Source of the DNA: Flavobacterium praedii
GTDB lineage: Bacteria > Bacteroidota > Bacteroidia > Flavobacteriales > Flavobacteriaceae
Assembly (NCBI RefSeq): GCF_026810365.1
Contig: NZ_CP113948.1
Span: forward strand, 1,141,001 to 1,205,000
Direction of reading: 5' to 3'
DNA: 64,000 bases
The notes beneath the pieces were generated by a model, which did no database searches, was not told the DNA's origin, and saw only the letters and a list, made by a program, of their open reading frames with translations. Shown one piece after another: positions 16,691 to 25,668 of the stretch (the first letter of the stretch is position 1; each line of letters opens with the position of its first letter). Position numbers and translations under genes: made by a program.

Positions 16691-17479
16691 TCAATCTACT
16701 TTTCTAAATACAACTTCTACACCCGATGGATTGGTAAGTGTCAATCGCATGTTTGCTACTTTATAGGTTGTTGTACTTTGCAATGCTTTCAAGAACTCGT
16801 TTTCTTTATTATTTGGTCCGCAAGCCATTCTTGTAGTGATGATATTATTAAAACGAAGTAATCCTCTTTCAAAGAATACTTTACCATTCATGCGATTGCA
16901 ACCTGCAAATCCCATGAATTGATTGGTTGAACTATTGATTTCTAGATTGGGTAATTCTTTCATAAAGTGGTCCAAAGTTGCTTTTTCTCCATTTAGTTTT
17001 TCTAAAACCCAAATATCGTGCAAACGAGGATCGGTAATATAGTTTCCGCAACCGATAAAAAATATGGAAACAGTATCTTTTACAATTTCTATTTGAACCG
17101 AATACGTTGATTTTTCACCAGACATAGTATTGAAGCATTCTTGATGCATGATCTGTATAATCATTAATCCCGCCGAAGTTTCAACTCGGTACATTTTCAC
17201 ATTGGCATCCATCGCACGTATAGGCTCAATGTGAGCGCCACTTAAAGACTCAAAGCCAGGTTTCAAAGAGTTGAATTCAATGGTTTTTTCAGAAATTTTC
17301 AAACTCCATTCGGGGTCATTTCCTTTGCCTCTAAAATAAATTCCCTGATCTAAATTTTCCATTTGTTGTTTATATTCGATAGTTGGTTCAGTTTTTGCAA
17401 CTTCTTTTGGTTTTGCAGAAGCACTTTTGCAACTTGAAATTAATAAAAAGACTGAAAGTAATAGAATACACTTTTTCAT
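16691..17479 (-). CDS. META domain-containing lipoprotein
   Basis: A 262-residue predicted lipoprotein (lipobox LISSC, Cys about residue 17). The middle part (GKGNDPEWSLKISEKTIEF to VSIFFIGCGNYITD, about 50-150) looks like the COG3650-type domain often found in such proteins. The C-terminal part (HDIWVLEKLNGEKA to VVFRKVD) is a META/HslJ-like domain with the FAGCNRMNGK motif. META domains occur in secreted or envelope stress proteins. Last of a four-gene minus-strand run beginning at 18277; the downstream inverted repeat may terminate it. Confidence 0.8.
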   Translation of the reverse strand: MKKCILLLSVFLLISSCKSASAKPKEVAKTEPTIEYKQQMENLDQGIYFRGKGNDPEWSLKISEKTIEFNSLKPGFESLSGAHIEPIRAMDANVKMYRVETSAGLMIIQIMHQECFNTMSGEKSTYSVQIEIVKDTVSIFFIGCGNYITDPRLHDIWVLEKLNGEKATLDHFMKELPNLEINSSTNQFMGFAGCNRMNGKVFFERGLLRFNNIITTRMACGPNNKENEFLKALQSTTTYKVANMRLTLTNPSGVEVVFRKVD

Positions 17480-17500
17480 AGTTTTTATAAATTAACTGCT

Positions 17501-17881
17501 TTATTTAAACGTTCCATCCAGATAAAACCATTTGCCATTTTCTTGTTTAAAAGTAGAAAACTCATAATGTACTTGGTTTACATTAGTAGCATCTAAAAAA
17601 TAGGCTTTAAATTCAACCGTATTTTCAGTTGAGGAAATAATCTCCAATTTTTGCCATTTATTGGCTGTTGCCCAAAGTAAAATATCTTCTCTGGAATACT
17701 TTTTTCTTTCTGAAATATGTGTAGTGGCCAGTAAATAATCTGCTTGATGGGTTGCATAAGCCGAATATCTTGATTTCATCAATGCCAAAGCAGTTGGAGC
17801 AGTTTGAATTCCATTAATAAAAGGAGAGCAACAACTTTCAAATGATTTTCCAGAACCACAATAACAGGATATATTTTCCAT
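17501..17881 (-). CDS. YchJ family protein with SEC-C metal-binding motif
   Basis: A 126-residue protein beginning with the SEC-C-type cysteine motif (CYCGSGKSFESCC), which binds zinc in related proteins. The YchJ/UPF0225 body follows, with MKSRYSAYATHQADYLLATTH. Only one SEC-C motif is present, at the N-terminus. Cellular role unknown. It starts 5 bp after the small gene at 17887-18114 and is followed closely by the META lipoprotein gene. Confidence 0.88.
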   Translation of the reverse strand: MENISCYCGSGKSFESCCSPFINGIQTAPTALALMKSRYSAYATHQADYLLATTHISERKKYSREDILLWATANKWQKLEIISSTENTVEFKAYFLDATNVNQVHYEFSTFKQENGKWFYLDGTFK

Positions 17882-17886
17882 AATAG

Positions 17887-18114
17887 TTATTCAGAATCTG
17901 TTGGATTGATTTTAATATGCAATTGATTCAATAATACCTGAAAATGACTAATCTGCATTAAATCTTCATCATCGTCTGTGTGATCTAGAATCTCATCTAG
18001 TTTTTCACTCACTTCAAGTAATTTATTATTGGCTTCTTTGGTTTGCTTACTGGCTATCAAGTCAATAATTTCTTGAACGCCACTTTTTAAATTTTCCAAA
18101 TCTAAGTTTATCAT
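17887..18114 (-). CDS. Small hypothetical protein
   Basis: A 75-residue soluble, acidic, helical protein (MINLDLENLKSGVQEIIDLIASKQ) without cysteines or a recognised domain. It lies 10 bp after the 50-residue gene at 18125-18277 and 5 bp before ychJ, so it is probably co-transcribed with them. Function unknown. Confidence 0.65.
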   Translation of the reverse strand: MINLDLENLKSGVQEIIDLIASKQTKEANNKLLEVSEKLDEILDHTDDDEDLMQISHFQVLLNQLHIKINPTDSE

Positions 18115-18124
18115 AATCTATGAG

Positions 18125-18277
18125 TTAACAATTATCCGAAGCTTTACCCTCATTGAACTTTTTAGTAATCTGTTTTAGTTTTTCTTTACGATCCATCGCT
18201 GCTTTTTTGGCTTTATCTTGTGCCTTGTGCAGTTTGTCGTTGTGTTTCTTGATATTTCCTTCGTTATTTCTGCTCAT
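18125..18277 (-). CDS. Small lysine-rich hypothetical protein (50 aa)
   Basis: A short open frame starting at ATG 18277 and ending TAA 18125. It encodes a 50-residue, highly basic helical protein (starts MSRNNEGNIKKHNDKLHKAQ; later AAMDRKEKLKQITKKF). It is immediately upstream of, and in line with, the gene at 17887-18114. Coding is supported by operon-like spacing and coherent amino-acid composition, not by any known family. It could bind nucleic acid, but that is a guess. Confidence 0.55.
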   Translation of the reverse strand: MSRNNEGNIKKHNDKLHKAQDKAKKAAMDRKEKLKQITKKFNEGKASDNC

Positions 18278-18540
18278 TGCATTTCTCTTTTTGATGTTCC
18301 TTATCTTTTATATGAAATATGAATTTTATAATAAATCATTTTCAATATAAAAAGAGTACAAAGTTCGGTTTTATTATTGAAAAGGAGTCTGTTTTATACT
18401 GATAAATCGCCCTTTAGATTTTCTAAAAATAAAATTAAACTGATTTTTTCATACTTTTCTAAAATTGATTTTATATCTTTAATTTAATAATTAAAATTAT
18501 TCTTATAAATTTTTAACTTTCTAGGATTTTTCGACATATT

Positions 18541-21384
18541 ATGGAGTTTACAAATAAAAGGCTTAAATTCTTACGTTGGTTCATAATAAACCCCAAGACG
18601 ACAGGTTTTTTTATTTTTTTAATACTAAGTCTCGGAGTTGCAAATGCAATTCAACAAAGGATTGAAATTATCAAAGAAAATGAGCGTCGAGAAATGCAAA
18701 CAATTCTAGAAAGGATTGACCAAAATATTGATCAGTGTCTCAAAAGTTCGTACACAACTACTCTTACCCTTGCATTAACTATAAATGACAAAGGTATACC
18801 AGATAATTTTGAGACCATAAGTAAGAAACTAATTGAATCCAATGATTGGATTAGTATCGTTCAACTAGTACCAAATGGAGTTATTAAATATATATATCCT
18901 CTAAAAGGAAATGAATCTGCTTTAAATCTTAATCTTTTTACTACTCCAACTATTAAAAAAGAAGCCATTCAATCTATCACGAATGGAAGAATGTTTTTTG
19001 CTGGTCCTTTGAACTTAAAACAGGGCGGAACTGCAATTATAGGAAGGTTGCCTATTTTTAAAAAAAATAAATTTTGGGGATTTTCTGCTGTTGTTATCAA
19101 TTTTGATCATTTAGTAAAACAATCAGGAATAAATGCAATTGATACTTCTAAATATAGTTTTCAATTTTCAAAAATAAATCCTAATAATAAAAAAGAAGAA
19201 TTTTTCTTTCCTTTAACAAATAATACACATAATAAAATTCAAATTTCTTCAACAATCATTGATGGCAATTGGAAAATTTATTTGATTAAAAAGAAGGATC
19301 CTAACCATTATTCAATACTAATTTTACCATCAATTTTAGGAATATTACTTTCATTAATGATCGGAGTTTTTACAACCCTTATGTTGAATAGACCAAAACA
19401 ATTGCAAGAATTGGTAGCTATTCAGTCCGAAAAACTTTTAAATAGCGAAATAAAATTTAAAACTATTTTTGATCAGGCTCCTTTAGGAATTGCTCTTGTA
19501 GAAGCTAGCACAGGTAAATACCTTGAGGTAAATAAACAATACTGTAATTTATTAGGTTTTACAGAAAAAGAAATGAAATTTAGAAGTTTTCAATCATTTA
19601 CACATCCTAAAGATATTGAAATAAGTGAATTGAATTTTAAAAAACTTGCTGAAGAAAAAATCAATGAATATCGCATTAAAAAAAGATACATTGCCAAATC
19701 CGGAAAAATTATCTGGGTAAATTTAAATGTATCATCATTAACTAATTTAAAAGTAGAATCAAAAACAAATATTGTTATCGTTGAAGACGTTACATTGCAA
19801 AGGCAAAATGTAGAAAATCTTAAAAAAAGTGAAAATCAATTTAAAAGTCTATTCAAAAGTTCTCCAATTCCGTTATGGGAAGTTGATTTTTCACTGATAA
19901 AAAATCACCTCAAAAAATTTGATCTTATTGGTAAAGATAAAATTTTTGTCGAAAAATATTTAAAAGAAAATTCAGAAATCGTAAAAGACTGTATTCCTCT
20001 AATCAAAATTATAGCGATAAACTACGAATGTTTACAAATGCTTAAGTTAAAATCAAAAGAATCAGTTATTTCTAATTTAGAGCAAATACATAATTCTGAA
20101 TCTATAAATGATTTTATAAAACAATTGATAGCTGTAACACAAAACAATTATCAATTGGAATATGAGTCTAAAATAAAAAATAGTAACCAAGAGTCCATAG
20201 ATATTCATTTTAGATGGAATGTAGTTCGTAGATACGAAAAAACTTTCGAACGTATTATTGTTTCTACTGAGGATATTACTACCAGAAAAAGAAACGAAAA
20301 AATAATTCTTAATTCTCAACAAAAAATTAAATCTATCATAAATACCATTGATGGAATTGTATGGGAATGTGATATCGAAACCTATACCTTCACTTTTGTT
20401 AGTAAAAAAGTAGAACAAATTTTAGGTTATACTTCTGCCGAATGGATAAACGAACCCGATTTTTGGAGAAATCATATTCACCCCGAAGATAGAGAATGCG
20501 CTTTGGAATATTGTAAAACTAAAACCAAAGAACTATCAAACCATGATTTTGAATACCGAATGATTTGTAAAGACGGAACTGTCATCTGGATAAGGGATAT
20601 GGTAAATATAGTATATGAAAACGGCAAAGCTGTTAGCTTGCATGGAATAATGATTGATATTACTAAATCTAAAAAAATTGAAAAAGTATTAAGCAACTCA
20701 TTCCATTTAGTTTCCAAACAAAACGAAAGGCTTTTAAATTTTTCCTATATTATATCACATAATTTAAGATCACATACTAGTAATATAGCCTCAATTGTAT
20801 CATTAATACAATCTTCTGAAACTGAACAGGAAAAAGAACAAATGATGCAGTTATTGGTTTCGGTATCCAACCTACTCAATGAAACAATGCTGCATTTAAA
20901 CGAAGTGATCAATATACGCACCAATGTAAACTTAGTGACTGAGTCTTTAAACTTAAAAGAGTACATTGATAATGTTATGAAAATATTTTCAGAGCAAATA
21001 ATATCCAAAGAGGTAAAAATATCAAATTTGATCCCTGATGATTTAATGATAAATTACAACCCCGCTTATTTGGAAAGTATTCTTTTTAATTTAATTTCAA
21101 ACGCAATTCGCTATAGTCATCCAGACAGAAAAATTAGTATTGTTTTGAAATGGGTCATAGCCAATGATAAAAAAATCCTAGAAATATCAGATAATGGTAT
21201 AGGTATTGACTTAGTAAAATATGGAAGTAAAATTTTTGGAATGTACAAAACTTTTAGCAATGACCCAACCTCAAAAGGTGTTGGATTATTCATTACAAAA
21301 AATCAAATAGAAGCAATGGGAGGAACTATTACGGTAGAAAGCAAACTCAATGTAGGGACAACATTTAAAATTGAAATCGTATGA
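18541..21384 (+). CDS. CHASE/PAS sensor histidine kinase
   Basis: A 947-residue membrane kinase. A membrane helix at about 20-37 is followed by an extracytoplasmic CHASE-like domain, with the hallmark VQLVPNGVIKYIYPLKGNES around residue 105-125. A second membrane helix lies at about 263-285. Three PAS-type regions follow (about 305-415, 425-575, 590-700; the last has the clear PAS_3 motif ILGYTSAEW and HPEDRE). The HisKA phospho-acceptor is His740 (ISHNLRSH), and the ATPase domain has NLISNAIRYSHP, DNGIGID and GVGLFITKNQ. CHASE domains bind small extracellular ligands. It overlaps the response regulator gene by 4 bp. Confidence 0.9.
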   Translation: MEFTNKRLKFLRWFIINPKTTGFFIFLILSLGVANAIQQRIEIIKENERREMQTILERIDQNIDQCLKSSYTTTLTLALTINDKGIPDNFETISKKLIESNDWISIVQLVPNGVIKYIYPLKGNESALNLNLFTTPTIKKEAIQSITNGRMFFAGPLNLKQGGTAIIGRLPIFKKNKFWGFSAVVINFDHLVKQSGINAIDTSKYSFQFSKINPNNKKEEFFFPLTNNTHNKIQISSTIIDGNWKIYLIKKKDPNHYSILILPSILGILLSLMIGVFTTLMLNRPKQLQELVAIQSEKLLNSEIKFKTIFDQAPLGIALVEASTGKYLEVNKQYCNLLGFTEKEMKFRSFQSFTHPKDIEISELNFKKLAEEKINEYRIKKRYIAKSGKIIWVNLNVSSLTNLKVESKTNIVIVEDVTLQRQNVENLKKSENQFKSLFKSSPIPLWEVDFSLIKNHLKKFDLIGKDKIFVEKYLKENSEIVKDCIPLIKIIAINYECLQMLKLKSKESVISNLEQIHNSESINDFIKQLIAVTQNNYQLEYESKIKNSNQESIDIHFRWNVVRRYEKTFERIIVSTEDITTRKRNEKIILNSQQKIKSIINTIDGIVWECDIETYTFTFVSKKVEQILGYTSAEWINEPDFWRNHIHPEDRECALEYCKTKTKELSNHDFEYRMICKDGTVIWIRDMVNIVYENGKAVSLHGIMIDITKSKKIEKVLSNSFHLVSKQNERLLNFSYIISHNLRSHTSNIASIVSLIQSSETEQEKEQMMQLLVSVSNLLNETMLHLNEVINIRTNVNLVTESLNLKEYIDNVMKIFSEQIISKEVKISNLIPDDLMINYNPAYLESILFNLISNAIRYSHPDRKISIVLKWVIANDKKILEISDNGIGIDLVKYGSKIFGMYKTFSNDPTSKGVGLFITKNQIEAMGGTITVESKLNVGTTFKIEIV

Positions 21385-21776
21385 GTCTAAAAACGATATG
21401 GGTAATAGATGACGACCCGATTTATCAAATTATTGTGAATAAAATCATCAAAAAGTCAGAGTTATTTGTAAGTGTATCCAGTTTCAAAAACGGGAAAGAA
21501 GCCATTTATGCGCTACAAAATGCTATAGAAAATACAGCAGAACTCCCAAATGTAATACTTCTAGATATAAATATGCCCATTATGGACGGCTGGGAATTCA
21601 TGGAAGAAATGGTACTCCTAAAGCCTCAAATAAAGGTACCGATAAGCATATATATAGTTAGTTCCTCTATTGCTTTAGAAGATAAAAGCAAAGCCAAAAA
21701 GTATCCCGAAATTATCGCATATTTATCAAAACCTGTAAACAATAATGATTTGATATTGATTTCAGCAAATAATTAA
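21381..21776 (+). CDS. Single-domain response regulator
   Basis: A 131-residue stand-alone receiver domain with acidic DDD at 10-12, phospho-acceptor D62 (LLDINMPIMDGW), Ser in YIVSSS and the switch lysine in LSKPVN. There is no output domain, so it probably shuttles phosphate or acts through protein contacts. It overlaps the CHASE/PAS kinase by ATGA, so the two form a co-translated pair. Convergent with the next gene, overlapping it by 4 bp. Confidence 0.9.
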   Translation: MSLKTIWVIDDDPIYQIIVNKIIKKSELFVSVSSFKNGKEAIYALQNAIENTAELPNVILLDINMPIMDGWEFMEEMVLLKPQIKVPISIYIVSSSIALEDKSKAKKYPEIIAYLSKPVNNNDLILISANN

Positions 21777-22318
21777 ACAAATTCTCTTTTTATTTCCTCC
21801 AAAGTTTTATTGGTAAAAATTAATTCGTCAATAATTTCCTTGCGCAATAAATCAATATCGTCATAATCAAAATACTTGGCCCAAGAAGTCAACTCAAATA
21901 AATTCCGAATCTGTTTAATTCTTTTTGCAGTAAAAAAACTCGTTCTTAAAATGGCCTTAGAATCATATTTCGGATTATTTCGATGTTGGTAATTAACAGT
22001 TCTCTTTGTGTAATTGGCTTCCAAGTAATATAGTTCATCTTCTGTATTATCAGGATAAAATTCGTTCCAAGCTGCAAAACCTAATTTAAATTTGAATGGG
22101 GTTTCAGGTTCCAAAGGTTCCAAGCGCCACTTACTATTGGCTAATCTCCCCCAATGATTAGAATAGCGATACATACCCTCCGTTGTATAATAATATTTAC
22201 TACCCGATTTACTATCATATTGAACTGGCATTCCAGATATACAATCAGGCAAAATTTCCTGAAAAACACAAAAAGTATTTTTAAATGATTTTGGACTCGG
22301 TCTAAATATTTTTTCCAT
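21773..22318 (-). CDS. Conserved hypothetical protein
   Basis: A 181-residue soluble protein rich in aromatic residues (for example KYYYTTEGMYRYSNHWGRLANSKWRL and DELYYLEANY). No signal peptide, membrane helix or recognised domain. Its stop overlaps the response regulator stop by 4 bp on the opposite strand. The middle and C-terminal parts look like a compact alpha/beta fold ending in a charged helix. Function unknown. Confidence 0.65.
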   Translation of the reverse strand: MEKIFRPSPKSFKNTFCVFQEILPDCISGMPVQYDSKSGSKYYYTTEGMYRYSNHWGRLANSKWRLEPLEPETPFKFKLGFAAWNEFYPDNTEDELYYLEANYTKRTVNYQHRNNPKYDSKAILRTSFFTAKRIKQIRNLFELTSWAKYFDYDDIDLLRKEIIDELIFTNKTLEEIKREFV

Positions 22319-22388
22319 AAATCAAAGGTAAACACAAACTGAGGTAAGTACCAAATCTATTCATAAAACTACTTAATTTTACTATTTT

Positions 22389-22499
22389 GGGCGTGACCAC
22401 ATTTGCAAAAGGGCCCCAACATACAAACCGCTTATTTGGCCCTTTTGCAAATGCGGTCGGGCTATCACGAGCGCTATGGCGCCTTGTTCTATCCCTCAC
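22389..22499 (+). repeat. Hairpin element, copy 2 (conserved ends, private stem)
   Basis: GGGCGTGACC, a 21-bp stem with a single mismatch (22395-22415 with 22438-22458), and a loop containing ACCGCTTATT. Then GGTCGGGCTAT, CACGAGCGCTATGGCGCCTTG (short GCGC/GCGC stem) and CTATCCCTCACG. The distal 40 bp are almost identical to copy 3. Unlike copies 1 and 3 it does not follow a stop codon; the nearest upstream gene points away. Short reading frames inside it are by-products of the palindrome. Confidence 0.85.
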
Positions 22500-22593
22500 G
22501 CTTTCGCTATCAACTCTATCCTTACACAAAAAACTCAAAGTATTCCGTACACCATTTCAAATTCAAATTCAGTATAAGTTCCTAATAATTGCT

Positions 22594-22601
22594 TAACTTT
22601 G
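22594..22601 (+). promoter_or_regulatory. -7 box (TAACTTTG)
   Basis: Matches TAnnTTTG 30 bp before the ATG at 22632. A consensus -33 TTG is not visible at 17-23 bp. Confidence 0.35.
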
Positions 22602-22631
22602 CAGCCAGAATTATTTTAAAATAAAGAGATT

Positions 22632-22877
22632 ATGACCAAAGCATCAGAAGAAAGAATGTTACAAAAAGGCGTTTTTACAGGAATAATGGAGCAAGATGAA
22701 AACAACAATTATTTTTGTGGGATCTATCTTTTAGACTTCAAAATGGCTCAAAAACACAATCTTGGGGATTGGATTACCATTAAAAGTATTATCGAAAACC
22801 CAAGCGACATCAGCTACAATAAATATCCCAAAAAATCTAAAAACTTCGACAAAGCCAATATGAAGCCTGAACAATAG
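22632..22877 (+). CDS. Small hypothetical protein
   Basis: An 81-residue soluble protein (MTKASEERMLQKGVFTGIMEQ) with a short beta-rich core (YFCGIYLLDFKMAQKHNLGDWITIK) and a lysine-rich tail. No family recognised. A TAACTTTG -7 box at 22594-22601 about 30 bp upstream supports it as an expressed single gene. Confidence 0.6.
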   Translation: MTKASEERMLQKGVFTGIMEQDENNNYFCGIYLLDFKMAQKHNLGDWITIKSIIENPSDISYNKYPKKSKNFDKANMKPEQ

Positions 22878-22970
22878 GCTTTTATATCCCAAGATAAATT
22901 ATCAAAAATCAAAAAATATTTCTTTTTTTGATTTTTTTTTTGCTCTAAACTGAAAAGTTAAAAAAAAGTG

Positions 22971-22978
22971 TACCTTTG
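22971..22978 (+). promoter_or_regulatory. -7 box (TACCTTTG)
   Basis: Matches TAnnTTTG and lies 68 bp before the ATG at 23047. The region upstream is an A/T tract without a well-placed TTG. Confidence 0.4.
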
Positions 22979-23046
22979 CAAAAAATTGTCGATTTTCAAT
23001 GAAATAATTTTTATTGAATAGTAAAAGACAAGTAGTTACAATATTT

Positions 23047-23487
23047 ATGAAAAAAATAGTTGAATTTCGCAAACTGCTTAATGTAGAAAAAACAGTAGAG
23101 CTAAAAGAATTAAAAACCATTTATCGCAATGCGATGAAAGATGCACATCCAGATAAATTTCAAGGAGATGATGCAGGTCTAAAAGCTGCCGAAGAAAATA
23201 GTAAAAAAATTATTGAAGCGTATCATTTTTTGGTAAGCATCAATCCAGAGACTGTTAAAGCAAACTTACCTGAGTATACAGAAACAATCGCTACATCAAC
23301 AATAACTGATTATAAATTTGTTGAAGGTCGTTTAATAATTAATTTCTCAAACGGGAGTGTTTACGAGTACATAAGTGTACCTAAAGCAACTTACGTAAAA
23401 ATGGTAAACGCTGATTCCCCAGGTCGATTCGCAAAAAGACATATACTTAATGCATTCACTTGGAGAAAAACTACTAATCAAGAATAG
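23047..23487 (+). CDS. J-domain-like and KTSC domain protein
   Basis: A 146-residue protein. I use the ATG at 23047 (MKKIVEFRKLLNVEK); a TTG at 23014 would add 11 residues. The N-terminal half (LKTIYRNAMKDAHPDKFQGDD) resembles a J-domain with the HPD motif at about residue 34-36, which in DnaJ proteins stimulates Hsp70 ATPase. The C-terminal half is a KTSC domain (FSNGSVYEYISVPKATYVKM and SPGRFAKRHI), with no firm function. The combination suggests a small co-chaperone-like protein, but this is inferred. An intrinsic terminator follows. Confidence 0.85.
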   Translation: MKKIVEFRKLLNVEKTVELKELKTIYRNAMKDAHPDKFQGDDAGLKAAEENSKKIIEAYHFLVSINPETVKANLPEYTETIATSTITDYKFVEGRLIINFSNGSVYEYISVPKATYVKMVNADSPGRFAKRHILNAFTWRKTTNQE

Positions 23488-23515
23488 TTTTTTTTTAAAC
23501 GCTCAATATGGTATT

Positions 23516-23544
23516 AAAGCACTCTAAAATAGAGTGCTTTTTTT
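23516..23544 (+). terminator. Intrinsic terminator
   Basis: An 11-bp stem (AAAGCACTCTA/TAGAGTGCTTT) with an AAA loop, followed by a T-rich tract, 29 bp after the KTSC gene. Confidence 0.85.
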
Positions 23545-23672
23545 ATTTTATTTTTTGGATAGTTAAAAATATTAGAAAATTTTAATTACAAAATATTGAT
23601 TTTATTAACGTTTTTTTAACAGGTTTTTTAATAAATTAGCCTACCCAAAGTATATAACTAAAAAACAAAACC

Positions 23673-23906
23673 ATGAATGAATCAGACAACATTTACCGAA
23701 AACAATACAAGAATGCACATCGAACGTATGAAAAACTTAAATTAATTCAATCTGAAATAGATTTTAAACTTAAATCAAATCCTGTTTGTTCGCATTTACA
23801 TAAAGACTTAAGAGAAGTTAATTTGAATATTAAAATAACTTTAAATGAAATTGAACATATTGAATCGCATCTTTTAGAAAACGAAGGATATAAAACCCAA
23901 CAATAA
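23673..23906 (+). CDS. Small hypothetical protein, helical
   Basis: A 77-residue charged protein (MNESDNIYRKQYKNAHRTYEK) predicted to form two amphipathic helices, possibly a coiled coil, with a CSHLH turn near residue 39-43. No known family. It stands alone between a terminator and the promoter of the lipoprotein gene. Confidence 0.55.
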   Translation: MNESDNIYRKQYKNAHRTYEKLKLIQSEIDFKLKSNPVCSHLHKDLREVNLNIKITLNEIEHIESHLLENEGYKTQQ

Positions 23907-24068
23907 AACCAAAAAAAAGTCCTTTTTAAATTATTTTTTTTATAACCTATTATTAGGAAAAATATACGGTTTATTTCCTAACGATATCAATATTTTAACC
24001 ATAAGAATTAATAGGTTTTTAATAACTCTAAATACTAGAAAATTATAACATAAATTTAGCGACTAAAG

Positions 24069-24100
24069 TTGTTATTAATTTATAATTTTAAATACTTTTG
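24069..24100 (+). promoter_or_regulatory. Bacteroidota-type promoter
   Basis: TTG at 24069-24071, a 21-nt spacer and TACTTTTG at 24093-24100 (TAnnTTTG), 28 bp before the ATG at 24128. It indicates that the interrupted thioredoxin-lipoprotein locus still has a good promoter. Confidence 0.55.
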
Positions 24101-24127
24101 TAACCTTTAAACAATTAACTAATAAAA

Positions 24128-25288
24128 ATGAAAAAAATTATTTTATTTCTTACTACAGCTGTATTACTTACTTCTTGTAACAAAGACAAATACACAATCT
24201 CAGGAACTGCGAAAGGATTTGAAAACGGAAAAACAGTTGTTCTAGAAACTCAAGATGACAAAGGGATGTTGATCGCTGTAGATACTGTAAAAATTGAAAA
24301 CGGAAAGTTCGAAATTAAAGGAAAAATTACTGAACCAGCTTTTCATACTTTACAAATTGAAGGTGCACAAGCAAAAGTTCCTTTCATCTTAGAAAATGGT
24401 GATATTGCAATTGTTATAAACAAAGATACAATTCAAAAATCTAAAGTTTCAGGTACTTATAATAATGATGAGTATGTAAAATTTAATGACGAAATCACTA
24501 AAATCCAAAAGCCTTTGATGGATTTCCAAACATTAAATATGCAAAAAATGCAAATGGCACAACAAGCTAAAGATACTGCAACTATCAATGGTTTAATGAA
24601 ACAATACACACAAATTCAAACTGAAATTGGTGCAACTTCAAAAACTAAGTATGTAGACTACGCTAATACACATCCAAAATCTTTTATTAGTGCATTAATT
24701 ATTCAAGGGATGAGCAGTGATCCAACTGTTGATTCAAAAAAAATTGAAACAATGTACAATACACTTGATGAGGCATTAAAAAACTCTAAACCAGGTAAAG
24801 CAATTAAAACAAAATTGGCAGAATTAAAAACACCTTCTGTTTCTTCAGCTTCAGGTACTCCTGCAGCTCCAGTAGCAAAATGAAGGACAGATTTCGCTGC
24901 TCCTAATCCGCAAGGAAAAACAATTACTCTAAAAGAGAGTTTAGGAAAAGTGACAATTGTAGATTTTTGGGCATCATGGTGTGGTCCATGCCGAAAAGAA
25001 AATCCAAATGTAGTAGCTATTTATTCTGAATTACATGCGAAAGGCCTAAATATAATTGGTGTTTCCCTTGACGAAGATCCTGTAAAATGGAAAAACGCTA
25101 TTGCAAAAGACAAATTGATCTGGACACAAGTTTCTAATCTTAAAGGCTGGGAAGATCCTATTGCAAAACAATATAAAGTCGAATCCATACCTGCTACTTT
25201 TATTCTGGACAAATCCGGAAATGTAGTCGCTCAAGATTTAAGAGGCGACGAATTAAAAGCAAAAATCATAGAATTATTAGGGAAATAA
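24128..25288 (+). pseudogene. DUF4369-thioredoxin (TlpA/ResA-like) lipoprotein, interrupted by in-frame TGA
   Basis: One continuous reading frame of 386 codons, broken only by TGA at 24881-24883. The first part (251 aa) has a lipobox (VLLTSC) and a DUF4369 domain (YTISGTAKGFENGKTV onwards), then a helical linker ending in an Ala/Pro/Ser-rich stretch. After the TGA the same frame continues with TDFAAPNPQGKTITL and a complete thioredoxin domain with WASWCGPC and the cis-proline region SIPATF. The family consists of membrane-anchored periplasmic thiol-disulfide oxidoreductases. Without read-through, the only product is a lipoprotein lacking the redox domain, or a separate leaderless thioredoxin from GTG 24950. 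Nonsense mutation, small indels or sequencing error are all possible. Confidence 0.8.
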
Positions 25289-25308
25289 TACCTTTTACTT
25301 CTAAAAAA

Positions 25309-25337
25309 CAAAAAATCTCCCTAGTGGAGATTTTTTA
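25309..25337 (+). terminator. Intrinsic terminator
   Basis: AAAAATCTCC (25311-25320), loop CTAGT, GGAGATTTTT (25326-25335) and further T/A-rich sequence, 20 bp after the thioredoxin-domain stop. Confidence 0.85.
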
Positions 25338-25392
25338 TTTTATTCAATACCAATACATTAAAAATAATAATAAAATAAAGTGCAAAAAAAGT

Positions 25393-25422
25393 TTGTAAAA
25401 CTAAAAACTGTCTCTATATTTG
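25393..25422 (+). promoter_or_regulatory. Promoter of tRNA-Tyr
   Basis: TTG at 25393-25395, a 19-nt spacer and TATATTTG at 25415-25422: an exact fit to the flavobacterial TTG-N19-TAnnTTTG consensus. It lies 38 bp upstream of the mature tRNA. Confidence 0.65.
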
Positions 25423-25460
25423 CACCCGGATAACGCAATAAGCGTTACCAAATAAGGCTC

Positions 25461-25541
25461 GGGGAGATACTCAAGCGGCCAACGAGGGCAGACTGTAAAT
25501 CTGCTGTGTGAACTTCGCAGGTTCGAATCCTGCTCTCCCCA
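25461..25541 (+). tRNA. tRNA-Tyr (GTA)
   Basis: Acceptor arms GGGGAGA (25461-25467) and TCTCCCC (25534-25540) pair perfectly, with discriminator A at 25541. The anticodon loop is CTGTAAA with anticodon GTA. The T-loop is GGTTCGAATCC. The extended variable arm is expected for a class II bacterial tRNA-Tyr. CCA is not encoded. Confidence 0.95.
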
Positions 25542-25546
25542 CAAAG

Positions 25547-25577
25547 AACGCTTCAAGAAATTGAAGCGTTTTTTTTA
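25547..25577 (+). terminator. Terminator of tRNA-Tyr
   Basis: A perfect 10-bp stem (AACGCTTCAA/TTGAAGCGTT) with a GAAA tetraloop and a following T-tract, just after the tRNA. Confidence 0.88.
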
Positions 25578-25668
25578 TTCAAATTCCCAAAAAAAATCCT
25601 ATCTCATCAAAAAAATAAAATAGGATTCAATTTGAGAATATTCAGTAATAAAATGAAGCATCTTTAAT

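Noticed and set aside
22387..22596. Several overlapping open frames of 60-78 codons on both strands
   Set aside because: They arise from the palindromic hairpin element (copy 2); none has coding composition.
25461..25541. tRNA-Tyr as an integration site
   Set aside because: I found no repeated tRNA 3' end nearby and no integrase gene; both sides are ordinary chromosomal genes.
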